64,000 nt of DNA. It comes from an uncultured Chitinophagaceae bacterium (GTDB lineage: Bacteria; Bacteroidota; Bacteroidia; Chitinophagales; Chitinophagaceae). The stretch is from positions 164,143 through 228,142 of the forward strand of contig CALMYJ010000012.1 of assembly GCA_937873715.1 (NCBI GenBank), read 5' to 3'. Under the pieces are notes generated by a model, which worked only from the letters and a program-made list of their open reading frames with translations, was not told the DNA's origin and did no database searches. The position numbers and the translations under genes were made by a program. Of this stretch, positions 45,425 to 54,117 are shown one piece after another. Positions within the stretch are counted from its first letter, which is position 1, and each line of letters starts with the position of its first letter.

Positions 45425-47239
45425 TTAGAAGTAATTGATGTATCCAAAATGAATCTTTGAAGCCCGGCGCAAATCAAAATTGATATCATCTCTTTTGCCA
45501 AGCGCAAAACTTAAATTGAGGAGGCCGGCTTTTGTTTCAAAAAACATACCCATTCCTGTACTGACAAATGTATTGTACTGTTTTAAATCCTGGTATTTGT
45601 TTTGCACCCTGCCTGCATCGGCAAATGCAAAAAGATAGGAGTTGCGGCCAAGCAGGTACCTGTATTCGGCTGTAAACACCATATACTGTGTTGCAAAAAT
45701 GCTTTCTTCATCAAAGCCACGCAGCAACCGGTATCCTCCAATTTGAAAAAGGTCGTTTCTAAATATTTCGCCGCTGCCATATATGCCGGATTGTATTGCT
45801 GCTTTAATGGTGGCCTGCTTGCCTACCGGAAAATAATGTGCCCCCTGCAGTTTTAACCTTACCTGGTAGGTTCTTAATTTTAATGAATCGTACAATGATG
45901 CATAGTTAAAATCTGCATCCTGCAGGTTGAGTATATCATCATTAGGCTTAATTTTTTTTATCCCAGCACTGGTCATTATTTTCAGTTCGCTACCCGACCG
46001 TGGATTGAGCCGGTAATCAGTGTGTATCCATTCGTAATCCAGGCCAAGGCTGGTGGCACTTACATCTATATTTGCCGGTAAGCGCCTGCTGTTTTTTACT
46101 ATCAGGGTATCTACCCCTGATGCTAACAGTGTGGTGGATTGCACCTGGAAAAAAAGCTTGCCCGACTGGTTGGCCGATAATAGATATTGTATCCCGGTTA
46201 TAGCATTGAGCTGTAAAAAAGTACTGTCTTTCTTAAACAAGTCGAAAGAAAAATCAACACCAAAAGCTGATTTAAAAATATAAGGCTGCTGATAGCCGAT
46301 ATTGAGCCTGGGCGATTTTACCTGCAATTGCTGCCAGTTGATATACATGGTTTCGGCAGCGCCAAAGGCATTTTTCAGGTTCAGGTTTACATCGCCGGTT
46401 AGCTGTAGCTTATTAGTTTGATTATTAGCTGGCAAAAAACCAATTAAAAAATTCATCTGGCTGCTGCGGCGCTGTTCGAGGTAAAGGTTAAGCACCGACC
46501 CGGTGCCCAGCAGTTGCAATTCGGCGGGATACTTTTCTTCTGCAAAAGGTAGTTCGGCTATGCGCCTGCCCACCTGCTCTAATTTAGCCCTGCTGTACAA
46601 ACTGCCATTGGGCAAATCGAGATAGCGCTGTAAAAAATAGTTGGATATTTTAATTTTACCCTTTACCCTGATGCTATCAATATGATAAGGGGTGCCTTTG
46701 TTGCATTTAAGCCAGGCCTTCATGCCGCCCTCCTCTAATTGTATACTATCCATGTATACTGATGCAAACGGGTAGCCGTTATTTTCGTAGTAATCCAGGA
46801 TGCGTTCTTTTAAAGCCTGTAACTGCCCCACATCAAATGGCTTATGCTCGAAGTTCCGGGTGAGATAACCACTTTGTTCCAGTGCTCTTTTTTCAACACT
46901 ATCTGTATGCAGTTTTACCCATTTGTACCGTATACCAAGGTATACTACGGCATGGGCCTCCGCATTTTCGTATACAACCGTATCTACCGAAGCGGCAGCA
47001 TAACCCATTCCCTGCAGTAAAGCCGGTAGCTTATTTACATAATCCATACACTGCACCCTGCCTGCAAATGAGGTAAGTAACGCAGGGGGTGCTGTAGCAA
47101 AGCCACTATCTTTGTTGCTGTAACGAATATGTAATGTGTAAGATGCTGAAGGCTGGGCACTGGCAGCAACAGGCAATACCGCCGCAATGATAATAGCTAC
47201 TAAGCCCCTGCATACACCTGTATATTTCAATATCATCAT
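45425..47239 (-). CDS. Omp85/BamA-TamA family outer-membrane protein
   Basis: A 604-residue exported protein from the ATG at 47239 (MMILKYTGVCRG...; signal peptide ends near ASAQ). N-terminal ~250 residues hold POTRA-like repeats (KPFDVGQLQALKERILDYYENNGYPFASVYMDSIQL). The C-terminal ~350 residues form a 16-strand barrel with the Omp85 motif QIGGYRLLRGFDEESIFATQY (VRGF/Y-type) and end in a Tyr-Phe strand (IHFGYINYF). It inserts or exports an unknown client. Not the main BamA (which is larger with five POTRAs). An ideal promoter lies directly upstream, with an almost leaderless start. Confidence 0.85.
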   Translation of the reverse strand: MMILKYTGVCRGLVAIIIAAVLPVAASAQPSASYTLHIRYSNKDSGFATAPPALLTSFAGRVQCMDYVNKLPALLQGMGYAAASVDTVVYENAEAHAVVYLGIRYKWVKLHTDSVEKRALEQSGYLTRNFEHKPFDVGQLQALKERILDYYENNGYPFASVYMDSIQLEEGGMKAWLKCNKGTPYHIDSIRVKGKIKISNYFLQRYLDLPNGSLYSRAKLEQVGRRIAELPFAEEKYPAELQLLGTGSVLNLYLEQRRSSQMNFLIGFLPANNQTNKLQLTGDVNLNLKNAFGAAETMYINWQQLQVKSPRLNIGYQQPYIFKSAFGVDFSFDLFKKDSTFLQLNAITGIQYLLSANQSGKLFFQVQSTTLLASGVDTLIVKNSRRLPANIDVSATSLGLDYEWIHTDYRLNPRSGSELKIMTSAGIKKIKPNDDILNLQDADFNYASLYDSLKLRTYQVRLKLQGAHYFPVGKQATIKAAIQSGIYGSGEIFRNDLFQIGGYRLLRGFDEESIFATQYMVFTAEYRYLLGRNSYLFAFADAGRVQNKYQDLKQYNTFVSTGMGMFFETKAGLLNLSFALGKRDDINFDLRRASKIHFGYINYF

Positions 47240-47248
47240 CAAGGTTAT

Positions 47249-47278
47249 CAAATCTAATTGCTAAAACTGTAAATCAAA
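47249..47278 (-). promoter_or_regulatory. Promoter of the Omp85-family gene
   Basis: Minus strand TTTG-N18-TAGATTTG: both elements match perfectly. Transcription should begin only a few nt before the ATG at 47239, so the mRNA is nearly leaderless. The same 45 bp contain TTG-N18-AATCTTTG on the plus strand, overlapping the hemW start. Confidence 0.6.
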
Positions 47279-47283
47279 AATCT

Positions 47284-48411
47284 TTGTCTGGCGCATACAT
47301 TCATATTCCATTTTGCCGGCAGGCCTGTCATTACTGTAATTTTCATTTCAGCACTTCGCTGCAGTATAAAGATGAACTTGTTGCAGCAATTTGCACTGAA
47401 GTAGCACTCACCCCCACTGCTGCAAATGCTACACTGGAAACCATTTATTTTGGTGGCGGTACCCCAAGCCTGCTACCTGTACAGGATATAGAGCTTATAC
47501 TAAAAGCCCTGCAGCAGCAATTTAGTATTGTTGCCGATGCAGAAATTACGCTTGAGGCGAATCCCGACGATATCAACCCGGCCAAACTGCAGGCATGGAA
47601 AGCAGCAGGTATCAACCGTCTTAGCGTAGGCATACAGTCGTTTTACGAGGAAGAACTGGCATGGATGAACCGGGCACATACTGCTGCCGATGCCCTGCGC
47701 TGTATAGTTGCCGTACAGAAAGCAGGGTTTACCAATTTTTCTATCGACCTGATATATGGCTCCCCGTTATTAACAGATACCCAATGGAAAAAAAATGTGG
47801 ATTTGATTATCGAAAATAAGGTTCCTCATATTTCCTGCTATGCCCTTACGGTGGAACCGGCCACTGCCTTACAACACATGATTGAGAAAAAAAAACAGCC
47901 CCCTACAGATGCAGAAAAGCAAAGCCGCCAGTTTACATTGCTGATGCAATGGTTGAAAGCAGCCGGCTACCAGCATTATGAAATCAGCAATTTTGCATTG
48001 CCCGGTATGCACAGCCGCCACAACAGCAGCTACTGGCAGGGCAAGCCATATTATGGGTTTGGTCCCTCAGCACATGCTTACAACGGCAGTGATACAAGGA
48101 GGTGGAATATTGCCAACAATGCACAATACATCCGCCAGCTGCAGGCAGGCATATTACCCTGCGAAGAGGAAAAATTAAGTACTATACAGCAGCTAAACGA
48201 ATACATGATGATTGCACAGCGTACCTCAACCGGTATTGATACCGGCTATATAGAAGCACATTATGGCAAACAGTTTTACAACCAGGTAACACAACGGGCA
48301 GCAAAATACATTGATACAGGCAGGATGCAGCAAAACAATCAACACCTTTTGCTCACCGATGAAGGCAAATTATTTGCAGATGGTATTGCGGCTGACCTTT
48401 TTTTCGTGTAG
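47284..48411 (+). CDS. hemW: Radical SAM protein HemW
   Basis: A 375-residue radical-SAM protein of the HemN/HemW family, now viewed as a haem chaperone rather than an oxygen-independent coproporphyrinogen oxidase. The 4Fe-4S motif CRQACHYC (C-x3-C-x2-C) lies in the canonical N-terminus YIHIPFC, followed by YFGGGTPSLLP and LEANPDD. The HemN-specific fourth cysteine after the triad is replaced by NF as in HemW. The start is TTG at 47284; the conserved N-terminus begins right there and no ATG is available. It is divergent from the Omp85 gene with only 44 bp between starts. Confidence 0.92.
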   Translation: MSGAYIHIPFCRQACHYCNFHFSTSLQYKDELVAAICTEVALTPTAANATLETIYFGGGTPSLLPVQDIELILKALQQQFSIVADAEITLEANPDDINPAKLQAWKAAGINRLSVGIQSFYEEELAWMNRAHTAADALRCIVAVQKAGFTNFSIDLIYGSPLLTDTQWKKNVDLIIENKVPHISCYALTVEPATALQHMIEKKKQPPTDAEKQSRQFTLLMQWLKAAGYQHYEISNFALPGMHSRHNSSYWQGKPYYGFGPSAHAYNGSDTRRWNIANNAQYIRQLQAGILPCEEEKLSTIQQLNEYMMIAQRTSTGIDTGYIEAHYGKQFYNQVTQRAAKYIDTGRMQQNNQHLLLTDEGKLFADGIAADLFFV

Positions 48412-48440
48412 CCATAGCAGTTGGGTATCTACTGCAACAA

Positions 48441-49475
48441 TTAAATCAATGTTTTTTCAATATAACTGAACCCTTCGGCGGCAGGCATATTTTCCCAGAG
48501 TATTTTATATACTGTTTCGGCAATGGGCATATCGGCTTTAACCAACTGGTTGATGCTGTACATACATTTACTGGCATTATAACCTTCGGCCACCATACTC
48601 ATTTCTATCTGTGCCGATTTTACAGCATATCCTTTACCAATCATATTACCAAACGTGCGGTTGCGGCTGTACAGCGAATAGCAGGTAACCAGCAAATCGC
48701 CGAGATAAACGGATGCGGCATAATTAATTTTTCGGTGCACTTCAGGATCAAGGTGTTCAGTGTGGCCTACTTCAATATTTTGTATGCCCGACAGTTTTAA
48801 AAACCCGGCCATTTCATCGGCGCTGTTGGCAATGAGTACACTTAAAAAATTATCCCCATAATCCAGCCCGTGGGCAATACCGGCACCTACTGCATAAATA
48901 TTTTTGAGTATGGCTGCAAACTGCACCCCGTATATATCATTGTTTTCAACCGTATTGAGGTAATCGGTTTTAAAGTTCATGGCAATTTCGTGGTTCGCCA
49001 TTTCATCGATACCGGAAAAAGTGAGGTAGGATAATTTTTCTGCAGCAACTTCCTCAGCATGACAGGGCCCAAGCACCGCAAAATAATCCTGCAGGGGAAA
49101 ATCAAATTCGTTTTTTAAAAAATCGTTGAGCAATAAATTTTGTTCGGGCAGGATGCCTTTTACCGCACTGATAATTTTTTTCCCTTTCAGCAGGTTTTTA
49201 TCTACCGATAAAAAAGTGGGAGCTATGTATGCAGAGGGTACTGCTATTACTATACAATCGGCATGAGATAACACTTCTGCCACGCTGGTGGTAAGTGTAA
49301 TTTTAGCCATATCAAAATACACCATACTCAGGTAATGCGGATTATGCCTGCGCCGCTGCATATAGTCAATGGTTTTTACATTCCTGTTCCACCAGTATAT
49401 ATGCTGGCCATTATCGGTAAGTATTTTTGCAATGGCTGTTCCCCAGCTTCCACTGCCCAGTATTCCGAAAGTCAT
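48441..49475 (-). CDS. gpsA: Glycerol-3-phosphate dehydrogenase [NAD(P)+]
   Basis: A 344-residue cytoplasmic enzyme making sn-glycerol-3-phosphate for phospholipid synthesis from dihydroxyacetone phosphate. N-terminal nucleotide-binding GILGSGSWGTAIAKIL, catalytic Lys in ISAVKGILPE and LKNIYAVGAGIAHGL, and substrate-binding SRNRTFG. Length normal. Starts at the ATG at 49475; a 17-bp tandem repeat and a small hairpin lie just upstream. Separated from rnc by 76 bp, probably the same transcript. Confidence 0.96.
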   Translation of the reverse strand: MTFGILGSGSWGTAIAKILTDNGQHIYWWNRNVKTIDYMQRRRHNPHYLSMVYFDMAKITLTTSVAEVLSHADCIVIAVPSAYIAPTFLSVDKNLLKGKKIISAVKGILPEQNLLLNDFLKNEFDFPLQDYFAVLGPCHAEEVAAEKLSYLTFSGIDEMANHEIAMNFKTDYLNTVENNDIYGVQFAAILKNIYAVGAGIAHGLDYGDNFLSVLIANSADEMAGFLKLSGIQNIEVGHTEHLDPEVHRKINYAASVYLGDLLVTCYSLYSRNRTFGNMIGKGYAVKSAQIEMSMVAEGYNASKCMYSINQLVKADMPIAETVYKILWENMPAAEGFSYIEKTLI

Positions 49476-49481
49476 AAAAAA

Positions 49482-49527
49482 CGTTTAAATCGTTGGTTCG
49501 TTTAAATCGTTGGTTCGTTATCCAACG
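49482..49527. repeat. 17-bp tandem repeat plus hairpin upstream of gpsA
   Basis: CGTTTAAATCGTTGGTT occurs twice in tandem (49482-49498, 49499-49515). The end of the second copy pairs with a following CCAACG (CGTTGG, 8-nt loop). It fills most of the rnc-gpsA gap. Function unknown. Confidence 0.7.
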
Positions 49528-49551
49528 GCTTAACCCTTTTCAACTTTTGCT

Positions 49552-50262
49552 TTATAAGCCCAGCTTTTCCACCGCTAATTGTGCTGCAATCTGGCTGGCA
49601 TCTTTTTTATTGTACCCTTTTCCTTCGGCAACAAGTTCACCATCCACCGTTGCGCCGATGGTAAAAAGGCGGCGTCCGTTTTCAAATTTTTCGTTGAGGG
49701 TTTCAAACTCCAGTGCCTTACCATTTTTATTGGCCCAGCCGTACAGTTTGTTTTTGATATTGATTTCTATCGACTCCAAATCGTCGATAAAAATATGTGT
49801 GGAGATAATATTTTTTTCAACCCAAAGCTGTGTTTTTTTATACCCTTTATCGAGGTATACAGCACCAATTAAGGCTTCGAGTGTGTTGCCAAATATTTGA
49901 GATATTTTAAGAGAGTTATCCTGCTTGTTGTAAATAGTTATTTTTTTCAGCCCCATTTTTACACCAATATCATTCAACTGCTGGCGGTTAACAATTTTAC
50001 TACGCATTTCGGTTAAAAACCCTTCGCCACGGTAAGGATATTTCATAAACAGGTAATGCGCCACGATAGAACTGAGTACAGCATCACCCAAAAATTCGAG
50101 CCGCTCATTATTTTCATCTGCACCTTCTCTCACTGAGCGGTGGCTGAGTGCAGTACGGTACAACTCCAGGTTGCCGGGGGTAAACCCCAGCACATTGGTG
50201 AGTTGCTTTTTGAACTCTTTCCGTTTAATATTCCCGCTAAAAATTCCTTTGATTATTTTCAA
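49552..50262 (-). CDS. rnc: Ribonuclease III
   Basis: A 236-residue double-strand-specific endoribonuclease for rRNA and mRNA processing. Catalytic signature ERLEFLGDAVLSSIVAHYLF (Glu and Asp metal ligands), second acidic cluster in NTLEALIGAVYLDKGYKK, and a C-terminal double-stranded-RNA-binding domain (KNKLYGWANKNGKALEFE ... KKDASQIAAQLAVEKLG). Start is TTG at 50262 (KIIKGIFSG); no ATG occurs before the conserved part. Upstream of gpsA in the same orientation. Confidence 0.95.
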   Translation of the reverse strand: MKIIKGIFSGNIKRKEFKKQLTNVLGFTPGNLELYRTALSHRSVREGADENNERLEFLGDAVLSSIVAHYLFMKYPYRGEGFLTEMRSKIVNRQQLNDIGVKMGLKKITIYNKQDNSLKISQIFGNTLEALIGAVYLDKGYKKTQLWVEKNIISTHIFIDDLESIEINIKNKLYGWANKNGKALEFETLNEKFENGRRLFTIGATVDGELVAEGKGYNKKDASQIAAQLAVEKLGL

Positions 50263-50326
50263 GGCAATCCGAATAAAGCTTTTCCGAAATTACTGTTATT
50301 TATTTCAATTAAAAAAAACAGGGTAT

Positions 50327-51067
50327 TTACCATTTCTTTTTAAAATCGCCACGGCTAAAATATTTTTCAATAAAGCAATACAGGATGATAAAAAAATAAC
50401 GGCTGCCCATTTCCTTTATCTTAAGGTTAGAAGTGCCATGCTTACGGTTGCGCCAGGAGTTAGGCACTATGGCATAGCTGTGCCCACGCACTACTGCCTT
50501 TAACGACAACTCAACAGTAAGGTTAAAATGAGGGGAAAGAAAAGGATGCAATCCTTCGATGGTTTGCTTTGAATACAGCTTAAAAGCGTTGGTAAAATCC
50601 CGGTATCTTATTTTAAATAAAATAGCTATGGTATGATTTACAATACGGTTAATGATGAGTTTGGTTTTGGGATAACCTTCTACCACAGCGCCTTTGGTAA
50701 AGCGGTTGCCAAATACACAATCTACTTTTTGTTCTACAAAAGTGTTGTAGAACTTCACCAGGTCTTCCGGCGAATCCGACAAATCGGCCATCACAATCGC
50801 CACACAATCGCCGGTGAAATTATCAAGCCCCTTGCGTACAGCCATACCAAAGCCATTGGCAGGTGGCGGGTTGAATACGGTTCGTAAGGTAGGTACGGAT
50901 TGCTGCAACTGTTCTATCACTTCCTCGGTATTGTCTTTCGAATTATCGTTTACCACCAGCAGTTCATGCTCAATATTATGCTGCTGCAATGCGCTGTAAA
51001 ATGCCTGTATGGTATCGGGCAGGTTTAACGCCTCGTTGTAGGCCGGTATTACTACACTCAGTTTCAT
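50327..51067 (-). CDS. Family 2 glycosyltransferase (dolichol-phosphate mannosyltransferase-like)
   Basis: A 246-residue GT-A enzyme from the ATG at 51067 (MKLSVVIPAYNEALNLPD). Nucleotide and metal motifs: VVNDNSKDNTEEV, and the DxD-type segment VIVMADLSDSPED; GNRFTKGAVVEGYPKTK follows as in polyprenyl-phosphate sugar transferases. It lacks the C-terminal membrane pair of many homologues. Its ATG overlaps the stop of the sugar epimerase by 4 bp (ATGA), so the two are co-translated. It likely makes a polyprenyl-phosphate sugar, which a GT-C enzyme such as the neighbouring membrane protein could use. The pairing is inferred. Confidence 0.88.
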   Translation of the reverse strand: MKLSVVIPAYNEALNLPDTIQAFYSALQQHNIEHELLVVNDNSKDNTEEVIEQLQQSVPTLRTVFNPPPANGFGMAVRKGLDNFTGDCVAIVMADLSDSPEDLVKFYNTFVEQKVDCVFGNRFTKGAVVEGYPKTKLIINRIVNHTIAILFKIRYRDFTNAFKLYSKQTIEGLHPFLSPHFNLTVELSLKAVVRGHSYAIVPNSWRNRKHGTSNLKIKEMGSRYFFIILYCFIEKYFSRGDFKKKW

Positions 51068-52155
51068 TTGTTGAGAATTGGAGCAAGCTGTTGTTCGTTG
51101 GCCTGCAACCACGTAAATATATCTTCGAGGATATGGGTTGCATTTTTCTCCGGTTTCCAGCCGGTAAGTGTGGTTATTTTTGTATTGTCGGTAATATACA
51201 CCGGCACATCGCCTTTACGGGTTTCGGGTACCGCTATTTCAGCCACGGTATTACCGGTAATTTGCTGGCAAAGTATGGTAAGTTCTTTAAGCGAAACACT
51301 GGAGGTAAGCCCGCCACCGGCATTTAAAGTTTGCCCGCTTACCACTTCAAAATGATGCAATTGATAAACGATTAACCGGAACAAATCGGCTATATGTAAA
51401 ATATCCCTTACCTGCTTTCCGGTGCCGCCGTAACCGATATAATTTACTTCTTTTTTCCAGTAATGCCTGGCCATCCAGAGTGTAACAACGCCCTGGTCTA
51501 CCTTACCCATCTGGTACGGGCCGGCAATTACACCACAGCGGTTAATAACATAATCTACCCCAAAAAATTCCCTGAATTCGATAGCCAGCATTTCGGAGGC
51601 CAGCTTGGTGGCGCCGTATACCGAACGGGCACTATCCAGTGGGAATGTTTCGCTGATACCACGGGCACTCATACCCTGCATGGGTTGTGCATCGGACAGT
51701 ACAAAACGAGTATCATTTGGCTCAAATGCTATCGCATCCAGATAGGCAATAGGATACACCCTGCTGGTGGAAAGAAAAATAAATTTTGCCTTGTGCCTGG
51801 CAGCCAATTGCAGCGTATTTACCGTACCATCCAGGTTAGTATTAATAACGTAATCCAGTGCGCTGCCCATACCTGCCAGTACGGATGGCTCTGCTGCTGC
51901 ATCTATGATAAAGTCAATTTTTGTATCAAAATGCAAATCTTCTTTGTTGCGGATATCGCCATGTATAAATTGTACGCCGGCCTCCGTTAACCTTGGTATA
52001 TTTAATTCCGAGCCGCGGCGTTTAAGGTTATCCACCGCAATAATGTTGTATACAGGATATTGCTGCTTGAGCAACACCGACAGGTTAGAGCCTACAAATC
52101 CGCAGCCCCCGGTTATTAGTATAGTGATGGAAGAAGACGATGTTTTGGTTTGCAC
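51064..52155 (-). CDS. NAD-dependent sugar epimerase (CDP-paratose 2-epimerase-like)
   Basis: A 363-residue extended-SDR enzyme. NAD motif ITGGCGFVGSNLSVLLK, DNLKRRGSELNIPRL typical of the CDP-paratose/tyvelose epimerase branch, IDAAAEPSVLAG, catalytic Tyr/Lys in SVYGATKLASEM, and CGVIAGPYQMGKVDQG. Substrate cannot be fixed; members act on CDP- or other nucleotide-deoxysugars. The start is GTG at 52155, with a TATCTTTG -7 element 30 nt upstream. Overlaps the glycosyltransferase gene by 4 bp. No CDP-sugar synthesis genes (rfbF/rfbG) are nearby. Confidence 0.85.
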   Translation of the reverse strand: MQTKTSSSSITILITGGCGFVGSNLSVLLKQQYPVYNIIAVDNLKRRGSELNIPRLTEAGVQFIHGDIRNKEDLHFDTKIDFIIDAAAEPSVLAGMGSALDYVINTNLDGTVNTLQLAARHKAKFIFLSTSRVYPIAYLDAIAFEPNDTRFVLSDAQPMQGMSARGISETFPLDSARSVYGATKLASEMLAIEFREFFGVDYVINRCGVIAGPYQMGKVDQGVVTLWMARHYWKKEVNYIGYGGTGKQVRDILHIADLFRLIVYQLHHFEVVSGQTLNAGGGLTSSVSLKELTILCQQITGNTVAEIAVPETRKGDVPVYITDNTKITTLTGWKPEKNATHILEDIFTWLQANEQQLAPILNK

Positions 52156-52183
52156 AGTAGCAACAATACTTTTCTAATTCTGC

Positions 52184-52191
52184 CAAAGATA
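52184..52191 (-). promoter_or_regulatory. Putative -7 element (TATCTTTG) of the epimerase-glycosyltransferase operon
   Basis: Perfect TAnnTTTG match on the minus strand; start expected near 52177, about 22 nt before the GTG at 52155. The -33 region is only a weak match. Confidence 0.5.
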
Positions 52192-52263
52192 ACTGATTGA
52201 TGCACAAAAACAGCAGCAGGCAAAGGGTTAAAAAGATTATTTTCGCTGGCATATATTTTTACT

Positions 52264-54117
52264 GTGAGCAGCCTTACATCTTATTTTAAATACAGGCGTA
52301 CTTCCACCATTTTATTTGTATTGGCACTGCTTGTAGTTTCCCCCCGTTTTTTTGCATCCTGGCCCGATAGCCATTCCATTGATAGCGGCTGGGCATGGGC
52401 CCTGTACTTTTTTTCGGAACATGGCAATACTTACCAATGGGGCACCGATATCATTTATACTTTTGGACCCCTTGGCGTTTTTTACACCCGTGTGTTTCCA
52501 CATAGCTGGTGGCTGTATCAATTATTGTTTGATGCCTATACTGTTTTAAATATTGTGCTGGCTTTTACTGTTGTACGCAGGATGAGCGAAAATCGTACAA
52601 CAGTGTATTTATTTATACTGGCGCTGGCAGCGGCTGCCTGGGAAATAAATTTTTTACTGCAATTGTGCAGCCTGTATTTTTTAATTGCCACCTATCGCCG
52701 CAATACAGCAACCATACTGCCCATTTTAATAGCGCTAAATTCTGGCCTGCTGTTGTACAATAAGCTCAATACTGTTGCTTTTACAGTGGTGCTTATTCCT
52801 GCATTACTTGCTGTATTACTACTGCAAAAAAAATATTGGGCTGCTCTGCTGTCATTGCTCTGTTTTATATTGGTAAACGCTGTATTGCTTTCTATTTTTA
52901 ATATTTCATGGAAAGGCTATTTTGGCACATCGCTGGATACCATACAGTATTTTACCTATGCCATGTATTTTTCATTACCGGCTTATAACAAAGCTATTTA
53001 TGCCAGCCTTATTTTTCCGGTTGGGGTAATTATTGCACTGGCTTTTACTTCCTTTATCGGCCTGCTGCAGCGGCATTGGCAAAAGATTATTGTATCGGCT
53101 TGCATTTTTGTATTGTTTTATATTCTTTTCAAACAGGGTTACACCCGGTTCGACAGTGGTCACTTTTCGCAATACTTCAATTACCTGCCGCTGTTATTGT
53201 GTGCCATCATTTTTTTTGAACCCTCTTTTTTAAAACCTGGCAAATTTGTAGTGCTTGCTGCCTGTGCAGGCTCGGTAATGATAACCGCTTTGATATATGT
53301 ACGCTGGCAAAAATTTTATACCGGGCTGGATAAGCCCCCGGTTGTTCATTATGTGAAGGGGCTAATTGATTTTGTACAAACACCAGCCAGGCAATATCCC
53401 ATTACGGAGGGCAAAAGTGCCGATTACTTTAGCAATAACTGTATTAGTATGATGAACGGGCAGCAATACAACTGGCACAACCGCCCTGCTTTCCAGTCAA
53501 TAGCCGTTGTATCTGCAAAAATTGATTCCATCAATACGGCATTCTATAATTCTCCAAAAGCACCGGATAGTCTTTTCTTAAACAACAGCACGGTTGACGA
53601 CCGTAACCCACTATGGGATGAACCACAACTGCAATGGACGATTTTTACCAGGTACCGCTATGTGTATACCGATACTGCCGGCCAATGTGTAATGGCCAAA
53701 AGAGATGCTGCTTTAACCTATACAAAAACACTGCTGCTTGATACCGCCATTGCCATCAATGAAATGATAATACTGCCTGCACAAAACAATATTGTACTAC
53801 AGGCGCATGTTGAATACAACTGGAAAGGCAAACTGGCAGCTACACTGTATAAACCAGCATCAATACAGGTAATACAACAAGGTATAAAAGAGGGGAACAC
53901 AGCATCGAGGTATATACCGGCACTGCATAATAACCAACTGCTGGTAATTGACCGTTACGATTCATCGGGCCACCACAGCGCTTACAATGATTTTGTGCAA
54001 AACCGGTTTAACTACAAACCCAATGTGCGGCGTTTTTATTTTGCCTGCACTATGCCCGGCATGATAACAGGAAAAATTCAATTGAAGTTGTACAGGATAA
54101 ATTGTGCCGGCAATTAA
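52264..54117 (+). CDS. Multi-pass membrane protein, GT-C glycosyltransferase-like
   Basis: A 617-residue protein with ~10 membrane helices (first ~14-31) and a soluble C-terminal domain (~390-617). The first extracytoplasmic loop has SIDSGWAWAL, then GTDIIYTFGPLG, a pattern shared with a family of bacterial membrane proteins that resemble GT-C glycosyltransferases, where an acidic residue in this loop is catalytic. It starts with GTG at 52264, divergent from the epimerase and GT2 genes, and so could transfer a sugar from polyprenyl phosphate across the membrane. Function is inferred from topology and neighbours. Its 3' end overlaps fabF by 4 bp tail to tail. Confidence 0.6.
   Translation: MSSLTSYFKYRRTSTILFVLALLVVSPRFFASWPDSHSIDSGWAWALYFFSEHGNTYQWGTDIIYTFGPLGVFYTRVFPHSWWLYQLLFDAYTVLNIVLAFTVVRRMSENRTTVYLFILALAAAAWEINFLLQLCSLYFLIATYRRNTATILPILIALNSGLLLYNKLNTVAFTVVLIPALLAVLLLQKKYWAALLSLLCFILVNAVLLSIFNISWKGYFGTSLDTIQYFTYAMYFSLPAYNKAIYASLIFPVGVIIALAFTSFIGLLQRHWQKIIVSACIFVLFYILFKQGYTRFDSGHFSQYFNYLPLLLCAIIFFEPSFLKPGKFVVLAACAGSVMITALIYVRWQKFYTGLDKPPVVHYVKGLIDFVQTPARQYPITEGKSADYFSNNCISMMNGQQYNWHNRPAFQSIAVVSAKIDSINTAFYNSPKAPDSLFLNNSTVDDRNPLWDEPQLQWTIFTRYRYVYTDTAGQCVMAKRDAALTYTKTLLLDTAIAINEMIILPAQNNIVLQAHVEYNWKGKLAATLYKPASIQVIQQGIKEGNTASRYIPALHNNQLLVIDRYDSSGHHSAYNDFVQNRFNYKPNVRRFYFACTMPGMITGKIQLKLYRINCAGN

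Noticed and set aside
51463..51990. A 175-codon plus-strand frame opposite the epimerase gene
   Set aside because: It is antisense to a gene with clear SDR motifs; Cys/His/Ile-rich composition is that of a shadow frame.
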